From: Bacillus cereus
GTDB taxonomy: Bacteria > Bacillota > Bacilli > Bacillales > Bacillaceae_G
DNA length: 64,000 bases
Assembly (NCBI RefSeq): GCF_002584535.1
Contig: NZ_NUOT01000024.1
Location: forward strand, 62,001 to 126,000
Direction of reading: 5' to 3'
In this document: positions 38,801-46,458 of the stretch, piece by piece
Numbering within the stretch: the first letter of the stretch is position 1
How the letters are laid out: each line of letters opens with the position of its first letter
Made by a program: the position numbers and the translations under genes
Notes under the pieces: model-generated
What the model was told of the DNA's origin: nothing
Seen by the model: the letters and a program-made list of their open reading frames with translations, nothing else
Database searches by the model: none

Positions 38801-39595
38801 GTGGCTGATTGGTTAATTGGTTTAATCATGGGAGCTGTTGAGGGGTTAACGGAGTTTTTACCCGTTTCATCAACAGGACACATGATTTTAACAGGACATT
38901 TAATAGGGTTTGATGATGATAGAGCAAAAGTATTTGAAGTTGTCATCCAATTGGGATCGATTTTAGCAGTTGTTGTTGTATTTTGGAAACGTTTATGGTC
39001 ATTAGTTGGAATTGGAAAGGTAACACAAGGGCCATCTTTAAATTTATTACATATCATTATCGGTATGATTCCAGCAGGTGTACTAGGTGTTTTATTCCAT
39101 AGTAAAATTAAAGAAGTTTTATTTGGACCAGGACCCGTTGTTGTGAGTTTAATCGTTGGTGGTATTTTAATGATTGTAGCTGAGAAGTTTTCACGACCAA
39201 GTACAGCAAAGACATTGGACGAGATTACGTATAAACAAGCATTCACAATTGGCATGTTCCAATGTTTAGCGTTATGGCCAGGATTTTCACGTTCTGGATC
39301 TACAATAAGTGGTGGATTATTAGCTCGTGTATCTCATACAGCAGCAGCTGAATATACATTTATTTTAGCGGTACCTATGATGGTTGCAGCATCAGGATTA
39401 GATTTAATTAAAAGCTGGGACGTATTAAGTTCAGCAGATATCACATTATTTGCAACTGGTTTTATTACAGCTTTCCTTGTAGCAATGCTTGCGATTGTTT
39501 CATTCTTAAAATTATTAGCTCGTGTAAAGTTAACACCATTTGCTTATTATCGTTTTGTGTTAGCTGCGGTGTTCTATTATTTCTTCATTATGTAA
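38801..39595 (+). CDS. uppP: Undecaprenyl-diphosphatase UppP (BacA family)
   Basis: A 264-residue membrane phosphatase that recycles undecaprenyl-PP and so contributes to bacitracin tolerance. The two signatures are [17 protein letters not shown] near residue 14 and [14 protein letters not shown] near 165. GTG start with AAGGAGG. Multiple membrane helices throughout. Confidence 0.95.
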   Translation: MADWLIGLIMGAVEGLTEFLPVSSTGHMILTGHLIGFDDDRAKVFEVVIQLGSILAVVVVFWKRLWSLVGIGKVTQGPSLNLLHIIIGMIPAGVLGVLFHSKIKEVLFGPGPVVVSLIVGGILMIVAEKFSRPSTAKTLDEITYKQAFTIGMFQCLALWPGFSRSGSTISGGLLARVSHTAAAEYTFILAVPMMVAASGLDLIKSWDVLSSADITLFATGFITAFLVAMLAIVSFLKLLARVKLTPFAYYRFVLAAVFYYFFIM

Positions 39596-39598
39596 TAA

Positions 39599-39624
39599 AA
39601 AAAACTGCCATTGGCAGTTTTTTT
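39599..39624. terminator. Bidirectional terminator
   Basis: AAAAAACTGCCA and TGGCAGTTTTTT surround a two-base loop between uppP and the convergent thioredoxin-like gene. Confidence 0.85.
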
Positions 39625-40177
39625 ATTTTACAATTTTTTCGATCATACTATCCATCACATGTGCCCAAAGTGATGTGTCATCAGCTAATGTAGCGCGGAA
39701 ATTCGCATACATTTCTTTCTGTTTTTCTTCAAATTGTGGATCGTCTTTTTCAGGTAATGTAGCACGCATAGAAGTAACTAATTCTTGTACTTTTGGAGCG
39801 CGTGGTCCCCAAACAGCTTGTTCCTTTCCATCCTTATCAATAAAAATAAAGATTGGAATGGCACGTGCTGTTCCATTCGTTAAATATTGATCCATTAGTT
39901 CTAAATTTTCATCACGGATGAGTAATTTCATTTCAATATTGGAAACCTCACAAATACGTTTCATAACAGGTACGCAAAGAAGGGCGTCTCCGCACCAATC
40001 AGCGGTTAGTACAATAACGCGCCAGCCGTCATTTTGGCGTTCTTCTAAAACAGGAAGTAATTCGTTTGGAATTAAAAAGTTATTATAAATATGTAGTAAT
40101 TCATATTGATTCACAGTCATGTTATTTACGTATGTATTAAAGGATATACCTTTATTGGCCCATTGTTGTAATGTCAT
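39623..40177 (-). CDS. Thioredoxin-like fold protein (184 aa)
   Basis: Thioredoxin fold with VIVLTADWCGDALLCVPVM in place of the WCGPC active site: one Cys follows Trp and the second is six residues on, so classical C-x2-C chemistry is absent. A cis-Pro segment RAIPIFIFIDKDG follows at the expected distance. The ATG at 40177 has GAAGGGGTG upstream; a GTG at 40186 lies too close to that site. Known Bacillus homologs are annotated only as thioredoxin family. Confidence 0.78.
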   Translation of the reverse strand: MTLQQWANKGISFNTYVNNMTVNQYELLHIYNNFLIPNELLPVLEERQNDGWRVIVLTADWCGDALLCVPVMKRICEVSNIEMKLLIRDENLELMDQYLTNGTARAIPIFIFIDKDGKEQAVWGPRAPKVQELVTSMRATLPEKDDPQFEEKQKEMYANFRATLADDTSLWAHVMDSMIEKIVK

Positions 40178-40243
40178 ATGTAACACCCCTTCAATATATT
40201 TTGCTTTTATTGTATCAATTTTTATAGAGAAAAGCTTGTAATC

Positions 40244-40687
40244 TTACTCTTTCTTTTTGTTATCAGTAGGCCATAATTTATCTAACATAAAAAAGACAAG
40301 GACAATGAGCAGTTCAGCTCTATTTGAAATTGTAATGCTTTCCATCCAATCATCTGCAGTGTGAATAACGAGCCAATCAAGTGAGATTTCGATGATAGAA
40401 AGCAGAAAAAAGGTGAGCCATTTTGGCATTTGTTTCAGTATTGGTTGTAAAAGTGCTTTAAAAAATAACATAAAAAAATGACTAACGCCATCCAAAAATA
40501 GGAGTAAAATAAAAAAGAAAAATAGTGCAGTTCTTGATGTATATTCAACACCGATGAGGCGAAAAACTCCAACATGTATAAAGAAGATAAGGGCAAAAAC
40601 AATCATTATAAGAAGGGTAATACTACTAATAGCAATCGTTTTATCTTTGCTATTTAAATCTGAAAACTTCTCTTTATCTAGATTCAT
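40244..40687 (-). CDS. Membrane protein, YrvL-like (147 aa)
   Basis: Four hydrophobic segments, the first following a charged N-terminus, and LIGVEYTSRTALFFFFILLLF, which resembles the YrvL regulatory membrane family. The match is from memory and not strong. SD AGGTG upstream. Confidence 0.55.
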   Translation of the reverse strand: MNLDKEKFSDLNSKDKTIAISSITLLIMIVFALIFFIHVGVFRLIGVEYTSRTALFFFFILLLFLDGVSHFFMLFFKALLQPILKQMPKWLTFFLLSIIEISLDWLVIHTADDWMESITISNRAELLIVLVFFMLDKLWPTDNKKKE

Positions 40688-41027
40688 ACTACACCTCCAA
40701 ATAATTCGGGTTGCGGGATGGAAAATATTTCATAATCCATTATAGCATGAATATTTAATAAGAAACCAAAACAAAAAGGGGTGCGATTTATCGCATCCCT
40801 TTTTGTGGCTGATGTGAGCTTCAGCATGTTAGAAAAGCAACCTGTATCATTTATTTCCAAATGGATATTAAACGATACGTACTTTGATAAATAAAGAATA
40901 ATTTTAACGGTGTCAATATGTATATAGATGAATTGTATAGGAAAAAAGGTGACAAAATGTAAAATATGAGGTAATATAATTCATAAAGTTTTTATTTAAC
41001 TACATGAATTAAAAGGAGATGTAAGCG
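40688..41027. other. 340-bp gap with an orphan terminator
   Basis: At 40773-40804 AAAAAGGGGTGCGA pairs with TCGCATCCCTTTTT, a strong bidirectional terminator, yet no gene ends there on either strand. It lies between two divergent gene starts. The remainder is AT-rich with TATAAT at 40975-40980, a possible -10 for the MarR gene. A small RNA or a gene remnant could end at the terminator. Confidence 0.55.
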
Positions 41028-41447
41028 GTGTCTCATAATCGTGAACAATTAATGGAGGATTTATCTGCAAATGTTTTCGCTATGTTTCGTTCATTGCGTA
41101 ATGATATCGGAAAAATTTTTGGAGATTACATACCATGGAATGAGTTTCTCGTGCTCCGTATATTAAATCGTAATGAAAAAGAAATGGTTTCTCGTGTAGC
41201 AAATGAACTACATGTATCAAACAGTCATATTACAGCTGTTACAGAAAAGTTAATTCATAAAGGTTTTGTGACGCGTTCACGTTCTACATCTGATCGTCGT
41301 GTTGTATATTTGGAAATTACGGAACAAGGAAAAGAGTTAGTTGAAAAAATGGAATTGGCAAAAAAGCAGTATTTAAAAGAAAGGTTTTCAGCACTATCTG
41401 AAGAAGAAATGCATGTAATGGTATCTATTTCAAAAAAACTTATATAG
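41028..41447 (+). CDS. MarR-family transcriptional regulator
   Basis: A 139-residue winged-helix regulator. The recognition helix region is VANELHVSNSHITAVTEKLIHKGFV, and the wing is RSTSDRRVVYLEITEQGKEL. GTG start after AAGGAGATG. It is followed by a weak hairpin terminator (ATCCT/AGGAT, 41479-41508). Its target and ligand are not apparent; no transporter gene is next to it. Confidence 0.9.
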   Translation: MSHNREQLMEDLSANVFAMFRSLRNDIGKIFGDYIPWNEFLVLRILNRNEKEMVSRVANELHVSNSHITAVTEKLIHKGFVTRSRSTSDRRVVYLEITEQGKELVEKMELAKKQYLKERFSALSEEEMHVMVSISKKLI

Positions 41448-41664
41448 AAAAAGCCATATGAATTATAGCTAATAGAGGATCCTTCCATGTTTTGGGCAGG
41501 ATTTTTTTATTTAATCGGTGAGTGCCTCAACAACCATTGATTATCAGACTTCACTAGTCGGGATAAAATGAAAAGTTGAAACTTGTTATATAGAAGCACG
41601 CTATGAGTATGATTATGAGAAGAAAGCCATACTAACAATAATGGAAGAAGAAAGGGGGGGCAAG

Positions 41665-41820
41665 ATGACGAATCGCAATGGGAGTCAAGGAAGTGGAAAC
41701 CAAGGTTCACCGAAAACAGGACAGTTCCAACAAGAGTTTAGTTCTGAGTTTTCAACTGGTAATGATAATAAAGGGAAAGAATATCGTTCGAAAAAAGGAA
41801 GTAAATCAAAAAAGGAGTGA
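41665..41820 (+). CDS. Small hydrophilic protein (51 aa)
   Basis: A very strong AAAGGGGGGCAAG ribosome site precedes the ATG. The product is Gly/Ser/Asn/Gln/Lys-rich with no hydrophobic stretch: MTNRNGSQGSGNQGSPKTGQ, then QQEFSSEFSTGNDNK. The EFSSEFSTG part is faintly like the repeat of gamma-type small acid-soluble spore proteins, but this is weak. It ends in a perfect terminator and directly precedes the tandem small-gene array. Confidence 0.65.
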   Translation: MTNRNGSQGSGNQGSPKTGQFQQEFSSEFSTGNDNKGKEYRSKKGSKSKKE

Positions 41821-41842
41821 GGATTCTCACTCCTTTTTTTTT
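41809..41842 (+). terminator. Rho-independent terminator
   Basis: AAAAAAGGAGTGA and TCACTCCTTTTTT pair with a four-base loop; the stop codon is in the stem. Confidence 0.93.
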
Positions 41843-41879
41843 GTTCCGAAATTTGAATTGTATTTTAAGGTAAAAAATA

Positions 41880-41905
41880 GGCCATCTTGCCGGTACAAGA
41901 TGGCC
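41880..41905 (+). promoter_or_regulatory. 5' hairpin, copy 1
   Basis: GGCCATCTTG (41880-41889) pairs with CAAGATGGCC (41896-41905), loop CCGGTA. It ends five bases before the ribosome site of the 41-codon ORF. The other copies are 42189-42214 and 42499-42524. No T-run, so not a terminator. Confidence 0.8.
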
Positions 41906-41922
41906 AGGGAAGGGGACAATTT

Positions 41923-42048
41923 ATGTCAATTTTAATTGGGTATGGAAAGCTGTTCAAGACACTGGGGAATGCCTCGTTATTAGGGAGGAACAGCTTTGAT
42001 AGTTATAATATAAATGATAGATGTGACTTCAATGTGAATCTGAAGTGA
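41923..42048 (+). CDS. 41-aa small protein, array copy 1
   Basis: ATG preceded by GGGAAGGGGA at about 9 nt. The product opens MSILIGYGKLFKTLGNAS and continues LLGRNSFDSY..., with one Cys at residue 34, no signal peptide and no membrane helix. Compared with copy 2 there are nine codon differences: G6R, Y7D, K12E, A17V and N31K plus four silent ones, with no indel. The preserved frame and the silent third-base changes support coding. Function and family unknown. Confidence 0.7.
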   Translation: MSILIGYGKLFKTLGNASLLGRNSFDSYNINDRCDFNVNLK

Positions 42049-42139
42049 AAGGTATGAGGATTTTAAAATAATTGTTTCATATTTTTTTGATAAATAGAAG
42101 AAGGATAGAAAGTAGTTAGGTAATCTATAGATGAATAAT

Positions 42140-42168
42140 TTGTCGTTAATGGATAAGGGGATTATTTA
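42140..42168 (+). promoter_or_regulatory. Promoter-like sequence of array copy 2
   Basis: TTGTCG (42140-42145) and TATTTA (42163-42168) at 17-bp spacing lie about 20 bp upstream of hairpin 2. The same pair recurs at 42449-42454 and 42472-42477 before copy 3. Copy 1 lacks this sequence upstream, since the terminator of the 51-aa gene lies there. Confidence 0.5.
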
Positions 42169-42231
42169 GTAGTAGGTGATAAAAAATAGGCCATCTTGTT
42201 GGTACAAGATGGCCAGGGAAGGGGACAATTT

Positions 42232-42357
42232 ATGTCAATTTTAATTAGGGATGGAAAGCTGTTCGAGACACTGGGGAATGTCTCATTATTAGGGAGGAAC
42301 AGCTTCGATAGTTATAATATAAAAGATAGATGTGACTTCAATGTGAACTTGAAGTGA
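42232..42357 (+). CDS. 41-aa small protein, array copy 2
   Basis: Same ribosome site and spacing as copy 1. The product opens MSILIRDGKLFETLGNVSLL and ends FNVNLK. It differs from copy 3 in three codons (G8R, K41E and a silent GAC/GAT). No domain recognised. Confidence 0.7.
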   Translation: MSILIRDGKLFETLGNVSLLGRNSFDSYNIKDRCDFNVNLK

Positions 42358-42541
42358 AAGGTATGGGGAATTTAAAATAATTGTTTTATATTTTTTTGAT
42401 AAATAGAAGAAGGATAGAAGGTAGTTAGGTAATCTATAGATGAATAATTTGTCGTTAATGGATAAGGAGATTATTTAGTAGTAGGTGATAAAAAAATAGA
42501 CCATCTCGTTCATACAAGATGGTCAGGGAAGGGGACAATTT

Positions 42542-42667
42542 ATGTCAATTTTAATTAGGGATAGAAAGCTGTTCGAGACACTGGGGAATGTCTCATTATT
42601 AGGGAGGAACAGCTTCGATAGTTATAATATAAAAGATAGATGTGATTTCAATGTGAACTTGGAGTGA
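42542..42667 (+). CDS. 41-aa small protein, array copy 3
   Basis: Same layout as the other copies; the product opens MSILIRDRKLFETLGNVS and ends FNVNLE. Preceded by a hairpin with one compensated base-pair change (42499-42524). Confidence 0.7.
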   Translation: MSILIRDRKLFETLGNVSLLGRNSFDSYNIKDRCDFNVNLE

Positions 42668-43100
42668 AAGATATGGGGATTTCAGAGGTATGTTTAATTT
42701 TTTTTGAATGATAGATGGAAAATAAAAAAGTAGTTAGGTATTCTCTTAGAAAAAAGTAAGGATTATCATGAGCATATTTAGGCAGAATGAGAGTGAAGAA
42801 CGAGAATGATCGTAAAACTCTGTTTTAGTAAGATGGTTCTAATAGGTAGAATGGGTGCGTTAAGTGAATGAATACTTGTTATACTGCCTGTGAAAATAAA
42901 AGTTGAAATCTATGGAAAAAAGGATTATGCTCAACTATATTATGAGGGTATAAAGATTAATCCGCACTAATGAGTTCACTCTAAAAGTATGAGGAATTGA
43001 AAAAGTTAGGTGGAGAATTACTTTCTATGAGATTTTGTTCAAGTGAAATAAGCTATCAGCCTACGGATAGATGTTTTACTTTATTAAGGGAGTTAGTGAT
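42668..43100 (+). other. 433-bp gap between the array and ktrB
   Basis: The first 90 bp are the diverged tail of array unit 3. After that I see no gene, terminator or clear riboswitch. An AAGGA at about 42759 precedes an ATG (42768) that opens only 13 codons beginning MSI, possibly a degraded fourth copy, but this is weak. The ktrB promoter must lie here; none stands out. Confidence 0.4.
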
Positions 43101-44444
43101 ATGGAAGCAACAAAAAAACAAGGATTTTATAATCGTCTTATACGATTAAGTCCGCCGCAAATTTTAGCAATGGGCTTTTTTTGTTTAATTGTTGTCGGGG
43201 GAATGTTATTGAAACTACCATTCGCGACAAAAGAATCAATTAGTTGGGTGGATGCGTTTTTTACAGCAACATCGGCAGCGACAGTAACGGGGTTAGGAGT
43301 TGTAGATACTGCTAGTACTTTTACAACATTTGGCCAAATTATCATTATGTTATTAATTCAAACAGGTGGACTGGGATTAATGACAATTGCAATTTTAATT
43401 GTTTGGGTACTAGGAAAGAAAATTGGACTTCGCCACCGATTATTAATTGGAGAGGCATTTAATCAAACGAATATAGGTGGGCTTGTAAAGTTAGTGAAGC
43501 GAGTCTTTATTTTTTCTATTTGTATTGAGTTAGTGGGAGTTGTTTTTCTATCCATTCGATTTATTCCAGAATTCGGTTTTGGTAAAGGTTTATATTATAG
43601 TATCTTTCATGTTATCGCTTCGTACAATAATGCGGGATTTGCCTTATGGCCAGATAATTTAACAAGATATGTAGGGGATCCTATTATTAATATTGGGATC
43701 TGTTCTTTAATCGTTATAGGTGGTTTAGGATTTACTGTATTAATTGATATATGGTATAGCCGTAGTTTTCGGAAACTATCACTTCATTCGAAAATTATGA
43801 TTATCGGAACAGTAGCGCTTAATGTTATTGCGATGATTGTAATTTTTATATTGGAGTATAACAATGTGGAAACATTAGGGCCTTTATCTTTAAATGAGAA
43901 GTTATGGGCCTCATTCTTCCAAGGAATTACACCAAGGACTGCAGGATTTAATACAGTTGACTATGGAGGAATGGAAGAGTCATCCATACTGTTTACAATG
44001 ATTTTAATGTTTATAGGTGCAGGAAGTGTTTCAACAGGTGGAGGAATTAAGTTAACGACTTTTGTAATTTTAATTACATCGGTTATTTCCTTTTTTAGAA
44101 AGAAGGAAGACTTTGTTTTATTCCAGCGTACAATCAGAATGGCAACGGTAACAAGAGCGTTAGCAATTGTGGTTGCTAGTCAAATTCTTATTTTTACAGC
44201 AGTATTTTTATTAATGCTTACAGAAAACTTTAGTTTTATTCAACTTTTATTCGAAACAATTTCAGCGTTTGGGACAGTTGGATTAACAATGGGAATTACT
44301 GCTAAATTATCAGCTGTTGGAAAATGTATCATCATGTTTGTTATGTTTTGTGGATTAATTGGTCCGTTAACGCTTGTATTTTCACTGGCGCGACCAGCGA
44401 AGCAAAAAATTCGATATCCATCAGAAGATGTTTTCACAGGATAA
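43101..44444 (+). CDS. ktrB: Trk/Ktr-type potassium uptake channel subunit (KtrB-like)
   Basis: A 447-residue membrane protein with four repeated M1-P-M2 units. The four selectivity-filter segments are visible: SAATVTGLGV, SYNNAGFA, TPRTAGFNTVD and FGTVGLTMG, each with the key Gly. It imports K+ together with a cytoplasmic KtrA/KtrC-type RCK subunit, which is not in this window, so it could equally be a KtrD. The ATG at 43101 follows AAGGGAG; an upstream in-frame ATG (43071) has no ribosome site. Confidence 0.9.
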   Translation: MEATKKQGFYNRLIRLSPPQILAMGFFCLIVVGGMLLKLPFATKESISWVDAFFTATSAATVTGLGVVDTASTFTTFGQIIIMLLIQTGGLGLMTIAILIVWVLGKKIGLRHRLLIGEAFNQTNIGGLVKLVKRVFIFSICIELVGVVFLSIRFIPEFGFGKGLYYSIFHVIASYNNAGFALWPDNLTRYVGDPIINIGICSLIVIGGLGFTVLIDIWYSRSFRKLSLHSKIMIIGTVALNVIAMIVIFILEYNNVETLGPLSLNEKLWASFFQGITPRTAGFNTVDYGGMEESSILFTMILMFIGAGSVSTGGGIKLTTFVILITSVISFFRKKEDFVLFQRTIRMATVTRALAIVVASQILIFTAVFLLMLTENFSFIQLLFETISAFGTVGLTMGITAKLSAVGKCIIMFVMFCGLIGPLTLVFSLARPAKQKIRYPSEDVFTG

Positions 44445-44476
44445 GGTATCCCGCTAAAAGCGAGATACCTTTTTTC
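44443..44476. terminator. Terminator between ktrB and the convergent gene
   Basis: AAGGTATC-CCGCT and GCG-A-GATACCTT pair around AAAA, followed by TTTTT. Confidence 0.8.
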
Positions 44477-44477
44477 T

Positions 44478-44822
44478 TTAAAAGAGTGAGAAAAATAAAC
44501 CAATAATTGCAGCTCGGAATATGAGAGCGACAATTGCAGAAATACCACCGATAATAGCTGCGATACTACCGGTTACAGTAGCACCACGATTATAGGCGTA
44601 AATGCCAAGTAAAACGGAAACAAGTCCAAAAAGTGTCGGGAATGTAAAGAGAGATAATACGGCAAGAGCAAGTGCGATGAAACCAGCTGTTGAACCCGCT
44701 GTTTTTGACTTTACTTCATCTTTATCGTTATAGTTGACATGCTGAGGAGCAACCTCTGCCGCGTACTCTTCTTTATAGTCCCCTTTTTCAGTTCTATGTT
44801 GTTCATCAAATTTATCAGTCAA
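44478..44822 (-). CDS. Small membrane protein, DUF4190-like (114 aa)
   Basis: A hydrophilic N-terminal part of about 45 residues is followed by two or three long hydrophobic segments (AGFIALALAVLSLFTFPTLF, GLVSVLLGIYAYNRG, GSIAAIIGGISAIVALIF). The GIYAYNRG turn is like small DUF4190-type membrane proteins. I choose a TTG start at 44822 because AAAGGAGA lies just upstream; the ATGs at 44840 and 44852 have no ribosome site. Confidence 0.65.
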   Translation of the reverse strand: MTDKFDEQHRTEKGDYKEEYAAEVAPQHVNYNDKDEVKSKTAGSTAGFIALALAVLSLFTFPTLFGLVSVLLGIYAYNRGATVTGSIAAIIGGISAIVALIFRAAIIGLFFSLF

Positions 44823-45027
44823 AGCAATGTCTCCTTTCATAACAAGGTTCATTAGTAGTATGTATATCTTTTTCTTTTTTTATCCCGTAAGAAATAGATA
44901 GTCGATTTACATTTCGCTTAATCAAGTTGAAGAAAGTTGATAATAGAGCAGTGTTGTTTATGAATTGTAAAACTTGGTATGAGTTTCTCTATTTTGGAAA
45001 GCATAAAAAAGAATTAAGAGGAAAAAG

Positions 45028-45441
45028 GTGGCTGAAATGATGGAACATCCAATTGAAAACTTAATGAAAACCGCAATGACAAATTTAAAAGAGATGGTTG
45101 ATGTAAATACAATTGTCGGAAGTCCTGTTTCAACAGTGGACGGACATGTTGTTTTAACTGTCTCAAAAGTTGCTTTTGGGTTTGGGGCAGGGGGTAGTGA
45201 TTTTAAAGGAGAAAGGTCTATAGGAAAAAGTGTGACTGGACAAGGTCAGCAAAAAGAGTTGAAACAAGGGCACCCGTTTGGAGGCGGAAGTGGTGCAGGA
45301 GTTTCAATTGACCCGGTTGCGTTTTTAGTAGTAGGATCTGGTGGTGTGCAAGTGTTACATTTACATAGTGGTACACATTTGATTGAAAAGGCTTTGAATG
45401 CGGTTCCAAGTACAGTTGATAAGTTTGTAAATGGTCGTTAA
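45028..45441 (+). CDS. ytfJ: YtfJ/GerW family sporulation protein
   Basis: A 137-residue protein of the GerW family, associated with forespores and germination. The core is clear: PIENLMKTAMTNLKEMVDVNTIVG, SKVAFGFGAGGSDF and a Gly-rich GGGSGAGVSIDPVAFLVV. GTG at 45028 with AAGAGG upstream; an ATG three codons later also has a usable site. It confirms a spore former. Confidence 0.88.
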   Translation: MAEMMEHPIENLMKTAMTNLKEMVDVNTIVGSPVSTVDGHVVLTVSKVAFGFGAGGSDFKGERSIGKSVTGQGQQKELKQGHPFGGGSGAGVSIDPVAFLVVGSGGVQVLHLHSGTHLIEKALNAVPSTVDKFVNGR

Positions 45442-45556
45442 AAAGTAAAGTTGCATTTTTTAGGAATTGTGATATATTAGAAAAAGTGTGCTTCGGGATA
45501 ATGAATATAATTGAAATGTAAATATATATGATTTATGAAATAAGGGAGAGGTAGTT

Positions 45557-45646
45557 ATGATTAACATCAAGAATTTTACCGTCGGTTTATGTATGTTAGT
45601 AAGCGGATTTGTTGTATATGTAGTAAAAGAAAAGGCTCCATTCTAA
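45557..45646 (+). CDS. Very small single-helix membrane protein (29 aa)
   Basis: ATG with AGGGAGAGG upstream. The product is MINIKNFTVGLCMLVSGFVV followed by YVVKEKAPF, one membrane helix with a short charged tail. A terminator begins at its stop codon. No family recognised; its compact gene with a strong ribosome site and terminator makes it credible. Confidence 0.65.
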   Translation: MINIKNFTVGLCMLVSGFVVYVVKEKAPF

Positions 45647-45677
45647 AACAGACAGATTACGATGTCTGTTTTTATTT
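45646..45677 (+). terminator. Rho-independent terminator
   Basis: AAACAGACA and TGTCTGTTT pair around an 8-nt loop, then TTATTTT. Confidence 0.85.
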
Positions 45678-45691
45678 TGTTAAAATAAATA

Positions 45692-45996
45692 TTGACGAAT
45701 TTATTATGAAGTGTTAAGATTATATTTCGTGTCTCGGTTACAGCTAGTATATATTGGATATTTTTTATAAATGCGACATGAAAAATTTGCGAAGGATCGG
45801 GTAATTTTACCAACAACTTTTGTGAATAAACCCAAAAAGTTGTATTTGTAAGCTTATACACATACTAGTGTATCAAGGAGCGGTCAGAGGAACCGTGTTG
45901 ATGAGAGAGAGGTAGGGCTTTCATCCAGTATATGTTACTTTCCCGTTAGGTGAATATAAAAAGAAAAGTCTCCTTGAATAGGAGACTTTTCTTTTT
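45692..45996 (+). ncRNA. Candidate small RNA with own promoter and terminator
   Basis: TTGACG (45692-45697) and TAAGAT (45715-45720) at 17-bp spacing give a good sigma-A promoter. A perfect terminator (AAAAGTCTCC/GGAGACTTTT, then CTTTTT) stands at 45964-45996, about 270 nt on. Between them are small stems: ATACAC/GTGTAT (near 45860), CGGT/ACCG (near 45885) and GATGAGAG/CTTTCATC (45900-45925). A 26-codon ORF (45771-45851) has no ribosome site. The terminator is also usable by the convergent ykuS gene, so the RNA is a hypothesis. This fills the 45647-46029 gap. Confidence 0.45.
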
Positions 45997-46029
45997 ATAA
46001 ATTTTTGCATTTTGTAGTCATATCATTTT

Positions 46030-46269
46030 TTAAAGTCGACTTTCGACTTGTTGACAAATTTCATCAGTTGTTAAGCCACTTGCTTCAATGACAGATCCTT
46101 TCATCGTTACATTACTAATTCCCATCACATTAGAATCCTGTCCAGTTACAACACAACAATCACAGTTTTGCGCATCGTTTTCAGATTGCAGTGAAATAAC
46201 TTCATGTCCTTGTTGTTTCAATGCTTGTTGAACATCTGTTAATGAATTTTCAACACCAATTTTCGCCAT
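46030..46269 (-). CDS. YkuS-like UPF0180 family protein (79 aa)
   Basis: A small acidic protein starting [20 protein letters not shown], with [17 protein letters not shown] in the middle and [13 protein letters not shown] at the end, the pattern of UPF0180/YkuS. The C-x-C-C cluster is notable. ATG at 46269 with AGGAGG upstream; the GTG nine nucleotides earlier overlaps that site. Function unknown in the family. Confidence 0.83.
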   Translation of the reverse strand: MAKIGVENSLTDVQQALKQQGHEVISLQSENDAQNCDCCVVTGQDSNVMGISNVTMKGSVIEASGLTTDEICQQVESRL

Positions 46270-46354
46270 TTCCTTCACCTCCTACCATCTAGTAATATGC
46301 ACTGTTTTTTGGAAAATATTTATGTTTGTAAGAAAAAGATGGTAGAAAAAGGAG

Positions 46355-46437
46355 AGCTGCTTGCGGTAGCAAGATCCCCCACCTTGAGACGTAGAAGTAG
46401 GTAGGGGATAACTGTCTATAAAAGCACGATCAGTGCT
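46355..46437. repeat. Cluster of hairpins resembling an IS200/IS605 end
   Basis: Three adjacent stems: CTTGC-GGTA-GCAAG (46360-46373); ATCCCCCACCT with AGGTAGGGGAT (46374-46384 and 46399-46409, one mismatch); and AGCAC-GATCA-GTGCT (46423-46437). Imperfect palindromes with a CCCCCACC/GGTAGGGG stem recall subterminal ends or the TnpB-associated RNA region of IS200/IS605 elements. No transposase or tnpB is next to it, so at most it is a remnant. The third stem could also terminate the minus-strand gene at 46459. Confidence 0.4.
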
Positions 46438-46458
46438 CCTTGAAGTTTTAATCATATA

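Larger units (their letters stand above)
41871..42755 (+). repeat. Three tandem ~310-bp units, each a small-gene cassette
   Basis: The unit starting AAAAAATAGGCCATCTTG recurs at about 41872, 42181 and 42491 (periods 309 and 310). Each unit holds a hairpin (GGCCATCTTG/CAAGATGGCC), AGGGAAGGGGAC, a 41-codon ORF, and an AT-rich tail. Identity is high over the hairpin and ORF. The third tail, after about 42670, is clearly diverged but alignable to about 42755. In hairpin 3 the second pair changes from G-C to A-U on both arms (GACC/GGTC), a compensated change; one other position becomes a C-A mismatch. Confidence 0.95.

Noticed and set aside
41678-41935. An 85-codon open frame overlapping the 51-aa gene and array copy 1
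   Set aside because: It has no ribosome site at its ATG, runs through a terminator and the first array hairpin, and is in a different frame from the well-supported 51-aa gene and copy 1.
41871-42755. CRISPR array
   Set aside because: Three ~310-bp direct repeats with ORFs do not resemble short repeats with unique spacers, and no cas genes are present.
43000-43100. c-di-AMP (ydaO) riboswitch before ktrB
   Set aside because: Such riboswitches often precede ktr genes, but I could not find the conserved GGG-rich core or the expected paired regions.
45771-45851. A 26-codon ORF within the candidate small RNA
   Set aside because: No ribosome site at a usable distance; the basic composition alone is not enough to call it.
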